Assembly (NCBI GenBank): GCA_023397675.1
Contig: JAEWTV010000017.1
Span: 73,240-137,239, forward strand
DNA: 64,000 bases
From: Bacillota bacterium
GTDB lineage: Bacteria; Bacillota; Clostridia; Acetivibrionales; JANLFN01
Direction of reading: 5' to 3'
This document shows positions 16,357 to 25,622 of the stretch, piece by piece. The notes under the pieces were generated by a model. That model made no database searches. It had not been told where the DNA came from and saw only the letters and a list, made by a program, of their open reading frames with translations. Position 1 is the stretch's first letter. Each line of letters begins with the position of its first letter. A program made the position numbers and the translations under genes.

Positions 16357-17715
16357 TTATAATTTAAATTTGCTTGTTTGCTTTCCAAGTAATTCAGCCA
16401 GTTGGGCCAGGCCTTTAGCCGACTCTGCAATAACCTCAAATGATGCGAGTTGCTGCTGACCTGCCGCAGATATTTCCTCCATACTTGCAGCCGATTGCTC
16501 TGCAATAGCTGCCATATCCTGAGTTTGTGCAGATATATGCTTTGATTTCTCATTAATATTTTTCATTGACTTTGCAGTTTTCTGAAAACCGGTAACTATA
16601 TTTTCATAGGAGCATTTAATTTTACCAAAAGCCTTCTGTGTTATATCCAAAGCATCTTTCTGTTCCTGCACAAGGTTATTAGAATTATTAATATTATTTA
16701 CAACCTGTTCTGTTTTATTTCTCGTATCATGTGTAATATCAATTATAACCTTTGCGGCTTTGGATGATTCTTCTGCAAGTTTTCTTATTTCATCAGCAAC
16801 AACAGCGAAGCCTTTTCCTGCTTCACCGGCCCTTGCTGCTTCAATTGCCGCATTAAGAGCCAAAAGATTTGTCTGGTCAGCAATGGATGTAATTATATTT
16901 ATTGTATTGGACACTTGTTCAATCATTTCACTAAGTTCATATATTGATTTTGTCACCTCAGCTGATATCGAAACATTTTCTTCCATCTTGTTTATTTGAA
17001 CATCAACTGCTTTTTGTCCATCCTCTATTATATTAAGTGACTGTGCTGCATTTTCGGAACCCAAAAGAGCTTCACTTGTAACATTTTCAATCAGATTTGT
17101 CTCCTCCGAAAGAGTTTGGTTTATCGCTCCCAATTTTTGAGCCTGACTGCTGTTTCCTTCTGCAACCTCAGTTATGGTATTTACCACCTGCGTAATAGTT
17201 TTCACATTCTCTTCAGTTGTTTTACTAAGGTTACCTGCATGTTCTTCAAGATCTTCCGATATATGATTAAGTTCTTTAGCTACAGCTGACATTGATTCTC
17301 TTGTTTCAAATAAAGCCTTAGCCATTAAGCCACTTTCATCTTTGTATTTATTTAATACTGCATAGGAAGGGTCTTCTGCCAGTTCAAAAGCAGCTGTTTT
17401 TTTAGTGAGTTGTGTTACTTTTACAATGGGCTTTGATATGTATCTGCCGAAGAAATATGCCAAAATCACTCCGATAATCAGTGAAAGCAAAAAACTATAT
17501 AAAACAAAGGTTGGAAGGTTAAATAAACCTCCCGGTGCCCCCTGTACTGCAGTACCTGATGTTGCAGTTTGAGCAGTTGTACTAACGGCTGCAGTACTGT
17601 CAGTCTGCGGAGCGCCCGTATTATTCATTGTGATTGATGCTAAAATATTTAGTACTGCTACTATTAATACATTAACTGCAGATAGAATAACAATTTTGGT
17701 AGATATCTTTTTCAT
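16357..17715 (-). CDS. methyl-accepting chemotaxis protein with minimal outer domain
   Basis: Chemoreceptor of 452 residues. Two membrane helices (about 6-28 and 72-94) enclose an outer loop of only about 45 residues rich in Thr/Ala/Ser/Gln/Gly (AAVSTTAQTATSGTAVQG), much shorter than a ligand-binding domain. A HAMP-like linker follows and then the long MCP signalling coiled coil with the conserved tip IADQTNLLALNAAIEAARAG and EIRKLAEES. The start ATG has AAGGAGA upstream; the longer frame does not. With so small an outer part the receptor may sense through the membrane, through a partner, or be insensitive to soluble ligands. It lies downstream of a copper-response cluster after a terminator. 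Confidence 0.9.
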   Translation of the reverse strand: MKKISTKIVILSAVNVLIVAVLNILASITMNNTGAPQTDSTAAVSTTAQTATSGTAVQGAPGGLFNLPTFVLYSFLLSLIIGVILAYFFGRYISKPIVKVTQLTKKTAAFELAEDPSYAVLNKYKDESGLMAKALFETRESMSAVAKELNHISEDLEEHAGNLSKTTEENVKTITQVVNTITEVAEGNSSQAQKLGAINQTLSEETNLIENVTSEALLGSENAAQSLNIIEDGQKAVDVQINKMEENVSISAEVTKSIYELSEMIEQVSNTINIITSIADQTNLLALNAAIEAARAGEAGKGFAVVADEIRKLAEESSKAAKVIIDITHDTRNKTEQVVNNINNSNNLVQEQKDALDITQKAFGKIKCSYENIVTGFQKTAKSMKNINEKSKHISAQTQDMAAIAEQSAASMEEISAAGQQQLASFEVIAESAKGLAQLAELLGKQTSKFKL

Positions 17716-17842
17716 GGTGTTCTCCTTTGTTATGTAAAGTTTATGAATTAATTTTATACCAGGATACCATGTTAAATCTCCGCAAAATTGTGGCAAAGTT
17801 ATGATAATTATTTAATTATGTAAACGGCATGGAAATTGATTA

Positions 17843-17875
17843 AAATAAAAAATAGGCAGGTTTATTTGCCTGCCC
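17843..17875 (-). terminator. terminator after the DUF6803-like membrane gene
   Basis: GGCAGG/CCTGCC stem (17855-17860 with 17869-17874) followed on the minus strand by TATTTTTTATTTT, 15 bases after the stop. Confidence 0.75.
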
Positions 17876-17889
17876 ATTCAGTGTTGGGA

Positions 17890-18369
17890 TTACATATTAC
17901 TCATAATGAAAAGATTCGGATTCAGCATACCAAATATCATTGCGACATGGGCTACAACAAGGAATACACCTACAAATATTGAATGGAGCTTAAGTTTTTC
18001 TACCTCATTTTTTCTTCTTCCGATAATACCCATTTCAAGCAGACTTATACCTAAAAGCGGTATTACTCCTGATAAATAAAAACCTACTGCAGTTACATCT
18101 GCAAAACCTCTCCATTGCCCGCCTGTAGTCAAAGGTACAACTGCATCGATGAGAAGATAAAGAAATATACCCAAGAAATAAAGGCCCGCAAAAATACCGG
18201 TAATCTTATTAAGCTTTCTAGTAAAACCGCTAAGCTTTCTGGTAAATAAAATAATAAGCTCGGTTATTGCCAAAGTTTCGGCACAAATAACAGGTACCGC
18301 CATAAATATCAGCAGATGCCACGGCTGGCTGGTTGCAAGCAATTCCATATAATGCGTCATTTCCTGCAT
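17890..18369 (-). CDS. four-helix integral membrane protein (DUF6803-like)
   Basis: About 159 residues with four hydrophobic helices. His/Met-bearing segments are notable: HYMELLATSQPWHLLIF near the start, LHSIFVGVFLVVAHVAMIFGM near the end. It resembles the DUF6803 family of permease-like proteins often found near copper or heavy-metal genes; function is not established. The helices with conserved His and Met could hold copper or heme, which is inference. Start set at the ATG six bases inside the longest frame because AAGGAGA is only two bases before the first ATG. It follows the sensor kinase gene by about 75 bases and probably belongs to the same transcript. Confidence 0.7.
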   Translation of the reverse strand: MQEMTHYMELLATSQPWHLLIFMAVPVICAETLAITELIILFTRKLSGFTRKLNKITGIFAGLYFLGIFLYLLIDAVVPLTTGGQWRGFADVTAVGFYLSGVIPLLGISLLEMGIIGRRKNEVEKLKLHSIFVGVFLVVAHVAMIFGMLNPNLFIMSNM

Positions 18370-18444
18370 GATCATTTCTCCTTCGTGTCATTTTTATTTA
18401 TCTCGATTATATAAAAAAAGTTTGAAGAATTTATGAAGATGCAA

Positions 18445-19836
18445 TCAAAGTTCTTTTGGTAGTATTACTGTAAACTCTGAACCTTTGTTTAATTCACTTC
18501 TAACTTTGACATGACCCTTATGCGCCTCAACTATTGACTTCACTATTGCAAGCCCTATCCCAGAACCTCCTGTGAGCCTGTTGCGGGATTTATCGGCTCT
18601 GTAGAATCTTTCAAAAATATACTTAATATCTTCAGGAGGAATTCCAACCCCTGAATCTCTAACCTCTATAACACACTCATTCTCATATTCCTGAACTTCT
18701 ACTGATACCTTGCCACCGGGGTTTGTATATTTCAATGAATTTGAAACTAGATTTATTATAACCTGACTGATTTTATCCCTGTCAGCATTTATTTGTACTT
18801 CATCTCCGCTAAATTCAAGCTCAATACCCTTTTTTAAAAATTCAGGCTCGAAATTTGTAATAATGCATTGAATTAGCTCTGAAATATTAAAGGCAGTCTT
18901 ATGCAGAACAAGATTCTCGCTTTCAAATCTTGCAAGTGTTTCAAGGTTTCCTACCAGTTTACCTATTCTTACTATCTCTTCATGGCAGCTCTTTAATCTC
19001 TCTGTATCGGCTGTCCAAATACCATCAATCATTGCTTCCATATGGCTTTGCAGCGTTGCAATAGGAGTCCTTAGTTCATGTGCGACATCGGCAGACATTC
19101 GCTTTCTAAGAGTTTCCTGGCTTTCAAGAGATTCTGCCATATCGTTTACAGCTGTGGTCAATTGGATAATTTCTTCTGTAGATGAATCCTCATTAATTCT
19201 CCCACTGAAATAACCTTTTGAAATTTGCTGAGCTGAGTTTATAACCCTCGATATAGGCTTGCTCAGACGTTTTGACATATAGCTACCAAGAATAATTGCA
19301 ATCACAAGTGAAATAATTCCTATAGTAATCAATAAACCATTTAAAGTATTTATAAATGCAAGATCATTATCAGTAAAGTAAAATGGGCCATAATACCCTA
19401 TATTGACAGTTCCTATCCTTACATTATTCCTGTTTAATGGGAAGCTATTTTCCTGGTAACCGCCATTAAAATCCGGATAATGGCTTTGCATATTCTTTGA
19501 CATGTGTTTGAGCATTTGTGTACAAAACCCGCTGTTATGCATTGTTGCATCCCATATAGTATTTCCGTTTACATCCTTTACTTTAATAATCATTCCCTGT
19601 TCCAGCGCTGTCAGCCCAACATTTTCAACAGTGCTGTTATTCCATCCGTTCCCGGGAAAGTATTGCTGACTGATTAAAGATATATATTGATTACTTCTTT
19701 CATCAAGCTGTTTGATAATATAGTTTTTAAACTGCTTTTCAAGTAAAAGATTGGCAGCAACGCTTATAAGCACTACTAAAAGCAGTGCTACAAAGATGTA
19801 TGATGCTGAAAGCTTTATACGAAGATTAAGTTTCAT
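18445..19836 (-). CDS. sensor histidine kinase of the copper cluster
   Basis: Membrane sensor kinase of about 463 residues. Two membrane helices (about 9-30 and 158-180) bracket an extracytoplasmic domain with a Met/His/Cys patch (GFCTQMLKHMSKNMQSHY) that could bind copper. Then come HAMP, HisKA with the phospho-acceptor in ADVAHELRTP, and HATPase with NLVSNSLKYT, DSGVGIP and GGSGIGLAIV. The start is one base after the response-regulator stop, giving tight coupling. Located between copA and a membrane gene, it most likely reports copper stress at the cell surface to its partner regulator. Confidence 0.9.
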   Translation of the reverse strand: MKLNLRIKLSASYIFVALLLVVLISVAANLLLEKQFKNYIIKQLDERSNQYISLISQQYFPGNGWNNSTVENVGLTALEQGMIIKVKDVNGNTIWDATMHNSGFCTQMLKHMSKNMQSHYPDFNGGYQENSFPLNRNNVRIGTVNIGYYGPFYFTDNDLAFINTLNGLLITIGIISLVIAIILGSYMSKRLSKPISRVINSAQQISKGYFSGRINEDSSTEEIIQLTTAVNDMAESLESQETLRKRMSADVAHELRTPIATLQSHMEAMIDGIWTADTERLKSCHEEIVRIGKLVGNLETLARFESENLVLHKTAFNISELIQCIITNFEPEFLKKGIELEFSGDEVQINADRDKISQVIINLVSNSLKYTNPGGKVSVEVQEYENECVIEVRDSGVGIPPEDIKYIFERFYRADKSRNRLTGGSGIGLAIVKSIVEAHKGHVKVRSELNKGSEFTVILPKEL

Positions 19837-19837
19837 G

Positions 19838-20539
19838 CTATTCACCGCCAAATCTATAGCCAAGTCCATGGGCTGTAATTATATATACAGGGTTTTTGGG
19901 GTCTGATTCAATCTTCTGACGTATATTTTTTACATGAGTATCTATAATCCTGTCATAGCCGTTAAAATCGTCCCCAAGTACTATATCTATAAGCTCTTCA
20001 CGAGAAAAAATCCTTTTGGGAAACTTAACAAAGGTCATAAATAACTTATATTCATTAGGTGTAAGGCTTACTTTAACTCCCTTTTTCAGTACTTCGGATT
20101 CATTGCTGTTTATTACAAGATCATCATTAAAAAAAGACAGAACATTTGCCAAAGGTGCAATTTCGCTATCTGAGCGACGGAGTACGGCTAATACTCTTGC
20201 AACCAGCTGTTTGGGACTGAAAGGCTTTGTTATATAATCATCCGCGCCTATGTTAAGGCCTTCAAGTATATTGTTTTCTTCAACCTTAGCTGTCAGCATT
20301 ATAATTGGAACTCTGGATTTTTTTCGCAGTATTCTGCAAACCTCTTCACCTGACATATCAGGAAGCATTAAATCCAGGATGATTAGAGAGGGAATAGCTA
20401 TGCTGCACATATCCAGAGCTTGCTTCCCATTGCCGGCGCTAGATACGTCAAACCCGCTGTTTTCAAGATAAGATACAACCACTTCAACAATTTTGGGTTC
20501 ATCATCTACAACCAGAATTCTTTTATTATCGGTAAGCAT
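19838..20539 (-). CDS. OmpR/PhoB-family response regulator
   Basis: Two-domain regulator of 233 residues: receiver domain with acidic pair DDEP, phospho-acceptor Asp in LIILDLMLPDM, Thr and Lys switch residues (LTAK, ITKPF), and a C-terminal winged helix with DRIIDTHVKNIRQKIE and TAHGLGYRF. AGGAGG precedes the ATG. It is 87 bases downstream of copA and one base from the kinase gene; a GGCTCC/GGGAGC hairpin lies in the gap after copA (20561-20585) and may trim the transcript so that less regulator than pump is made. Probable targets are copA and the upstream HMA-TauE gene. Confidence 0.92.
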   Translation of the reverse strand: MLTDNKRILVVDDEPKIVEVVVSYLENSGFDVSSAGNGKQALDMCSIAIPSLIILDLMLPDMSGEEVCRILRKKSRVPIIMLTAKVEENNILEGLNIGADDYITKPFSPKQLVARVLAVLRRSDSEIAPLANVLSFFNDDLVINSNESEVLKKGVKVSLTPNEYKLFMTFVKFPKRIFSREELIDIVLGDDFNGYDRIIDTHVKNIRQKIESDPKNPVYIITAHGLGYRFGGE

Positions 20540-20626
20540 TTAACCTCCTGTATTTAAATTTAAAGCTCCCTAAAAGGAGCCTTAAATACTGAATGCCATA
20601 ATAGATTAATATCCTTTTGTACCTGC

Positions 20627-23113
20627 TTATTTCTTATATTTCCATTCCTGTTCTGACCATTCAGAAACATTATTATAACTTGCTGCATTTGAGGAAGGGT
20701 TAAAGCCTTTCAAACTAAGAGAGTTAGTTACAACAGATACAGAACTGAATGCCATTGCCCCGCCTGCTATCATAGGATTAAGGAATCCCAGTGCCGCAAA
20801 AGGAATACCTATTACATTGTAAAAGAAAGCCCAGAACAGGTTTTGTTTTATTTTCCTCATTGTTTTTCTTGAAAGCCTTATGGCTGCCGGTATAGTCCTC
20901 AAATCGCCTCTCATAAGAGTGATATCTGCAGCTTCTATAGCTACATCGGTGCCAGTACCTATTGCCATTCCAATGTCTGAAGTTGCAAGTGCGGGGGCAT
21001 CATTAATACCATCACCAACCATAGCAACAACCTTACCCTTTGCTTTCAGCTTTTCAACCTCCTGAGCCTTGTTCTCCGGAAGAACCTCTGCAAGCACGTT
21101 AGTAATACCCACCTGTTTAGCGATTGCATTCGCGGTACGCTTATTGTCACCAGTTATCATATAAACCTCAATACCCATATTAATGAGGTCGTCTATTGCT
21201 TCCTTAGAGTTTTCCTTCAGCGTATCGGCAACTGCAATTACAGCTTCCAGCCTGTTATCAATTGCCATAAGCATTGCTGTCTTGCCTTCGTCCTCGAGCT
21301 TTGTAATAGTAGATTCCAGGTTGCCCGCTTCGATATTTTTTTCATTCATTAGCTTTCTTGTTCCAATGTATATTGTTTTCCCTTCTATCACCGATAATAC
21401 GCCTCGGCCGGGAATAGCTTCAAACTTATCCGCATCCGGCACAGTTCCGAATTGTTGCTTGCCCTTTTCATAGATTGCAACGCCAAGCGGATGTTCCGAA
21501 GCCTTTTCAGTAATTGCTGAAAGGCGCAGTATTTCATTTTGGTCAATATTATTCAATGAGATAACATCAGTTACTTCAGGCTCACCTTTTGTTATTGTTC
21601 CTGTTTTATCAAGCACTACCGCATTCAGCTTATAAGCTGTCTCAAGATGTTCTCCGCCCTTTATAAGTATACCGTTCTCCGCGCCCTTGCCGGTCCCTAC
21701 CATTATAGCTGTCGGAGTCGCCAGTCCCAAAGCACACGGACAGGCTATAACCAATACGGCAACAGCGCTGATTATTGCCTTTGAAAAATCTCCTGTAATG
21801 AGGTACCAAATTATAAATGTAACCAGTGCAATCCCTACAACTGTTGGAACAAATATTCCTGAAACCTTGTCTGCAATTTTCTGTATCGGTGCCTTTGAAC
21901 CCTGGGCATCCTCAACCATTTTTATAATTTGCGAAAGTGCAGTATCCTTGCCTACCTTTGTGGCTTCAAACCTGAAAGTTCCGTATTTGTTTATTGTCGC
22001 ACCTATTACAAAATCTCCAGCCTTTTTTTCAACAGGAAGACTTTCTCCCGTTAACATTGCTTCATCCACAGATGAATTGCCTTCAACAATTTTCCCGTCT
22101 ACCGGAATTTTCTCGCCAGGCCTTACTATTACTATGTCACCAGGTTCAACTTCCTCAATAGGTATGTCAACTTCAATCCCATCCCTTAATATCCTTGCTG
22201 TTTTTGCCTGAAGCCCCATAAGCTTTTTAATTGCTTCGGAGGTCTTGCCTTTGGCAACTGCTTCAAAATATTTGCCCAGCAGTATAAGAGTTATAATTAT
22301 TGCAGCCGCTTCAAAATACAAGCTTTTCATCATACCATGCTGCACCTTTTCAAAAAAAACGTTATAAAGGCTGAAGAAATAGGCTGCAGAGGTTCCCATG
22401 GATATAAGCACATCCATATTTGCACTTTTTGCTTTTAAAGCCAGAAATGCATGTTTATAAAATCTGAATCCAATTATGAACTGGATTGGTGTTGCAACTG
22501 CAAGCTGAAAATACGGGTTATGCAGAAATTTAATCTCGATTCCAATGACTGATAGCAGCATGGCTAAAAGCAGCGGAGAGCTTAGTATTATTGAAACTAT
22601 CAGGCTTATTTTAAGCTTCCTGATTTCCCTTTCCCTTTGCTCTTTTTCCCTATCTGCAGAAACCTCTTCAGCCCGTTCTGCACCATAACCCAAAGCTTTT
22701 ATTTCATTAATCATTCCGGATACTTTTATTTTAGCCGGATCATACTCAACGCTTGCCCTTTCGGTTGTAAGATTTACAGAAGCCCTACTTACGCCTTCAA
22801 GCCTTGAAAGCTTTCTTTCAATTCTCGCAGAGCAAGCTGCACAAGTCATGCCCGAAACTTTTAATTCCACTTTGTTTTCTTTCGAAACTTCTTCCTTAAT
22901 AACATCATAACCCAGCTTTTTCACTGTTTCCTCAAGCTTACCGATATCAACAAGCTTATCATCATACTCAACTGAAGCACGCTCAACGGCAAAATTGACA
23001 TTTGCTTTGTCAACTCCTTCAAGCTTGCCCAAACCCTTCTCTATTCTAGCAGCACAAGCCGCACATGACATACCCGATATTTTAATTGTTGTCTTCTGCA
23101 ACAAATCTCTCAT
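20627..23113 (-). CDS. copA: copper-translocating P1B-type ATPase
   Basis: Copper(I) export pump, about 828 residues. Two N-terminal heavy-metal-associated domains with intact GMSCAAC and GMTCAAC motifs, eight membrane helices with the CPC motif (VIACPCALGLATP), actuator loop TGES, phosphorylation site DKTGT, and hinge MVGDGINDAP. N-terminal doublet plus CPC identify the CopA subgroup. Start uncertain: the ATG at 23113 abuts the AAGGGAG site, and the TTG at 23104 has better spacing; the difference is three residues. It lies between the HMA-TauE fusion gene and the two-component pair, all on one strand. Confidence 0.95.
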   Translation of the reverse strand: MRDLLQKTTIKISGMSCAACAARIEKGLGKLEGVDKANVNFAVERASVEYDDKLVDIGKLEETVKKLGYDVIKEEVSKENKVELKVSGMTCAACSARIERKLSRLEGVSRASVNLTTERASVEYDPAKIKVSGMINEIKALGYGAERAEEVSADREKEQREREIRKLKISLIVSIILSSPLLLAMLLSVIGIEIKFLHNPYFQLAVATPIQFIIGFRFYKHAFLALKAKSANMDVLISMGTSAAYFFSLYNVFFEKVQHGMMKSLYFEAAAIIITLILLGKYFEAVAKGKTSEAIKKLMGLQAKTARILRDGIEVDIPIEEVEPGDIVIVRPGEKIPVDGKIVEGNSSVDEAMLTGESLPVEKKAGDFVIGATINKYGTFRFEATKVGKDTALSQIIKMVEDAQGSKAPIQKIADKVSGIFVPTVVGIALVTFIIWYLITGDFSKAIISAVAVLVIACPCALGLATPTAIMVGTGKGAENGILIKGGEHLETAYKLNAVVLDKTGTITKGEPEVTDVISLNNIDQNEILRLSAITEKASEHPLGVAIYEKGKQQFGTVPDADKFEAIPGRGVLSVIEGKTIYIGTRKLMNEKNIEAGNLESTITKLEDEGKTAMLMAIDNRLEAVIAVADTLKENSKEAIDDLINMGIEVYMITGDNKRTANAIAKQVGITNVLAEVLPENKAQEVEKLKAKGKVVAMVGDGINDAPALATSDIGMAIGTGTDVAIEAADITLMRGDLRTIPAAIRLSRKTMRKIKQNLFWAFFYNVIGIPFAALGFLNPMIAGGAMAFSSVSVVTNSLSLKGFNPSSNAASYNNVSEWSEQEWKYKK

Positions 23114-23139
23114 CTCCCTTAACAACTGACTTCATCTAT

Positions 23140-23372
23140 ATCTTTGATTCTTGATTGTATTCTATTAATCTTTAGTTCTTTATTTTCTTATTAATCTTTA
23201 ATTCTCAATTCTACATTCTCAATTCTCAATTACCTTTAGATCTTGCTTTTTAACTATAAATTGTAAACTATACACTGCCCTTAACTGTCCTCTCGTCCTC
23301 TGTCAACTGTCAACACGTTTTACCTTTCAACATATCTTAACTGTACATTGTAAACTGTAAATTGTACACTAA
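23140..23372. repeat. degenerate short-unit repeat block between copA and the HMA-TauE gene
   Basis: Two repeat styles lie side by side. One is a run of TTCTCAATTCTCAATT-like 7-8-base units (about 23190-23232). The other is made of TTAACTGTACATTGTAAA, GTCCTCTCGTC and GTCAACTGTCAAC units (about 23245-23370). The second style reappears at 47095-47333, 24 kb away. The block separates two genes of the copper cluster and holds no believable gene. Confidence 0.75.
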
Positions 23373-23375
23373 TAA

Positions 23376-25088
23376 TTATCTCGCACAGCATCCAGGAGCA
23401 CTGTTGGAACTGCTGTTTGCCTCATTAATATCACTGTTTGAAACATTGGAAACATCTGGAACAACTTTAACAACACTTGATATCATACCCATTGAGCATG
23501 TATATGATATATTCCCTTCTGAATCGGGTGTAAACTCAATTATATTATCTCCCGGTTCAAGCTGTTTAACAATATCGAGTTTGGGAATAACAAGAGTACC
23601 ATTACATCCGTTAATATCACTGCCGTCGGCCTTTATATCCCACTTTACAGGAATACCCTTCTGTACAATTATTGGCGTATAGCTATTTGATAAAAGTTTG
23701 GTATTTATGACTTGTACATCGCCCTCTATCTTTGCTACGTTTTCAGTGCCTACAGATTGAGGTGCGGCATAAGCAACCAGGTTAACACCTGAAAGGTTAA
23801 GACCCCTGTTGACCATTATAATTCCAAGAATTAAAACCAGTGCAGCGCTGACCTTCATCATTTTATGTGTAAACTTGCTGTTGAGCAATGAACCTAATGC
23901 ACCAAACCCAAACATTAAAGGTACTGTACCAATGCTAAATACAAACATGGATAATGCTCCTGCGAAGAAGCTTCCTGTACCTAAAGCATACAACTGCATT
24001 GATTGCAGCGGACCGCATGGCATCAGGCCATTCAAAAGGCCAACTATCAGAGGTCCCCTTTGTTTCTTTCCACTATTTATCTTTTTAGCCAGCACTTTTG
24101 GCATTCTTGGACTGATTTTTCTAAGCCATGGGAAAATGTTGAGCATATTTAGTCCCATTATAACCATAAAAAGTCCGGCCAGCATACCGATTATTCCTTT
24201 AGTAGTACTTGAGAAGCTTACAGCAGAGCCTAAAGCTCCCACCAACCCTCCTATAGCAGTGTAAGAAATGACCCTGCCCAGATTATACATCAGACTCGGC
24301 TTAAGTTTTGAAAGCTTGCCATCATTTGTTTCTGCCTGCTTGTAGGAAACACACTGTGAAAGGTTAATACCACCGCACATTGCGACACAGTGTATTGATG
24401 TTATTAAGCCAACAACAAATAGTATTCCATAACCCATTGACTGGTTAATCTGAGGAATAAAGCTGAAATTAAAGCCAATTGTATTATTTATGATAACGTA
24501 AGCAGCTAGGATAATTATACCTATTCCCAAAAACTGATTTATCTGTGATTTTTTCTTTACTGATTCTTTGTTATCAGGCTTGCCGTTGCTGGTTTGCATG
24601 GCATTATTCCAGGGCTTGTTAGTTATGGAGAAACCAAGCTTTTCTATTTCTAAAGCAATCTGTTCTAGTGTAATAGCATTTGAATCATACGTTACATAAA
24701 CATTTGAGCTGCTGAACATTACATTAACATCTATTACCCCATCCAGCTTCTTAATATGGCCCTCAATTTTCGCTTCACAATCAAATCCCGACATACCTTT
24801 GACCTGAAGCACCTTACGCATTATGCTCTTTGGTTTATTATCTTTTATAGGGGCATGTTCCTTCGTCTTATTTTTAATAGTATAGCCAAGCTGTTCTATA
24901 GACCCAATAATTCTGTCAAGTGTCAGTACACTGGAATCGTAGCTTATATTAACTATGGCATTAGAGTATGAAGCATTTACTTTGGTTACACCATTAAGCT
25001 TCCTTAATACATTTTCTATACGGAGTTCGCACCCTGAGCAGGTCATTCCCTCCACCTGCAGCTTAACAATTGTTATATTGCTTTCCAT
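23376..25088 (-). CDS. HMA-HMA-TauE/SafE (UreH-like)-cupredoxin fusion membrane protein
   Basis: Probable copper-handling membrane protein of 570 residues. Domain order: HMA domain 1 with intact MTCSGC (Cys17, Cys20); HMA domain 2 near residues 90-160, in which the first metal Cys is replaced (MSGFDC); a six- to seven-helix TauE/SafE-type core with CVAMCGGINLS, NLGRVISYT and LLNGLMPCGPLQSMQLYALGTG; then an extracytoplasmic cupredoxin-like domain with Cys/Met ligands (NGCNGT, YTCSMGMIS); and a Cys-Cys tail (GCCAR). Such fusions occur with CopA in Firmicutes and may hand copper to the outside or to a cuproenzyme. AGGAGG precedes the start. First gene of the copper cluster. Confidence 0.85.
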   Translation of the reverse strand: MESNITIVKLQVEGMTCSGCELRIENVLRKLNGVTKVNASYSNAIVNISYDSSVLTLDRIIGSIEQLGYTIKNKTKEHAPIKDNKPKSIMRKVLQVKGMSGFDCEAKIEGHIKKLDGVIDVNVMFSSSNVYVTYDSNAITLEQIALEIEKLGFSITNKPWNNAMQTSNGKPDNKESVKKKSQINQFLGIGIIILAAYVIINNTIGFNFSFIPQINQSMGYGILFVVGLITSIHCVAMCGGINLSQCVSYKQAETNDGKLSKLKPSLMYNLGRVISYTAIGGLVGALGSAVSFSSTTKGIIGMLAGLFMVIMGLNMLNIFPWLRKISPRMPKVLAKKINSGKKQRGPLIVGLLNGLMPCGPLQSMQLYALGTGSFFAGALSMFVFSIGTVPLMFGFGALGSLLNSKFTHKMMKVSAALVLILGIIMVNRGLNLSGVNLVAYAAPQSVGTENVAKIEGDVQVINTKLLSNSYTPIIVQKGIPVKWDIKADGSDINGCNGTLVIPKLDIVKQLEPGDNIIEFTPDSEGNISYTCSMGMISSVVKVVPDVSNVSNSDINEANSSSNSAPGCCAR

Positions 25089-25195
25089 ATATACCTCCTA
25101 ATTAACCTTGAACTATCCTTTCTGTTTATAATAGCAATGAAATTTGTAGATATTATGAAGATTTATCAATTCATTCAGGAGGTATTTATTTGACT

Positions 25196-25230
25196 AAAAC
25201 AAAAGTCCTTTCTACAAGTGATGAAAGAAC
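25196..25230 (-). terminator. second terminator downstream of the spore protein gene
   Basis: Minus-strand hairpin GTTCTTTC/GAAAGGAC (one G-U pair) followed by TTTTGTTTT. It lies between the SASP terminator and the promoter region of the copper cluster and should insulate it. Confidence 0.55.
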
Positions 25231-25276
25231 TCTAATATAAGTTTTTTGATTTTCAAGGAAATTTGTTAAACCGAAT

Positions 25277-25305
25277 TTTAAAAAGATAGGGCCCTTGCGG
25301 GCCCC
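25277..25305 (-). terminator. terminator of the SASP gene
   Basis: GGGCCC/GGGCCC stem with TTGC/GCAA loop (25289-25304) followed on the minus strand by TATCTTTTT, just after the stop codon. Confidence 0.8.
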
Positions 25306-25307
25306 AC

Positions 25308-25508
25308 CTAGTCTTTGTCGCTCATATGCTCTTCGGCATACTCTATCATTTTTTTAACCATGTTACCGCCGATTTTTCCAGCATCCCTCGCTGTTATATC
25401 ACCGTTGTCCCCATCCTTTAGTTCTATGCCTTCTTCGGCAGCAACTTCATATTTCAGTTTATCAAGTGCGTTTTCAGCTTTAGGTACCAACTTTTTGTTA
25501 TGTGCCAC
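25308..25508 (-). CDS. alpha/beta-type small acid-soluble spore protein
   Basis: DNA-protecting protein of dormant spores, 66 residues. It has the family core: ALDKLKYEVAAEEGI around the germination-protease site, and GDITARDAGKIGGNMVKKMI at the C-terminal DNA-binding part. The start is best placed at GTG (MAHNKKLVPKAENALDK): GAGGGG is eight bases upstream, and the resulting 66-residue length is typical. A longer frame beginning 13 residues earlier would give an atypical hydrophobic head. Expression in the forespore (sigma-G) is expected for this family; I did not identify the promoter with certainty. It is good evidence that the organism forms spores. Confidence 0.92.
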   Translation of the reverse strand: MAHNKKLVPKAENALDKLKYEVAAEEGIELKDGDNGDITARDAGKIGGNMVKKMIEYAEEHMSDKD

Positions 25509-25622
25509 AAGCATCGCCCCTCTGAAATATATTATCCTTTCGGACATTTAATATTGTTTGCAATAAAAGAGACAATATCCTTTTGTTAATAAAGATATTT
25601 TTTCTAATGTTTTAATAAAACT

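Noticed and set aside
20561..20585. Full terminator between copA and the response regulator gene
   Set aside because: The GGCTCC/GGGAGC hairpin is followed by TTTAAATTT and not by a T run, so at most partial termination is likely.
25190..25251. 16-codon plus-strand frame with AGGAGG and a TTG start
   Set aside because: Very short, not conserved in any way I can judge, and it overlaps a minus-strand terminator hairpin.
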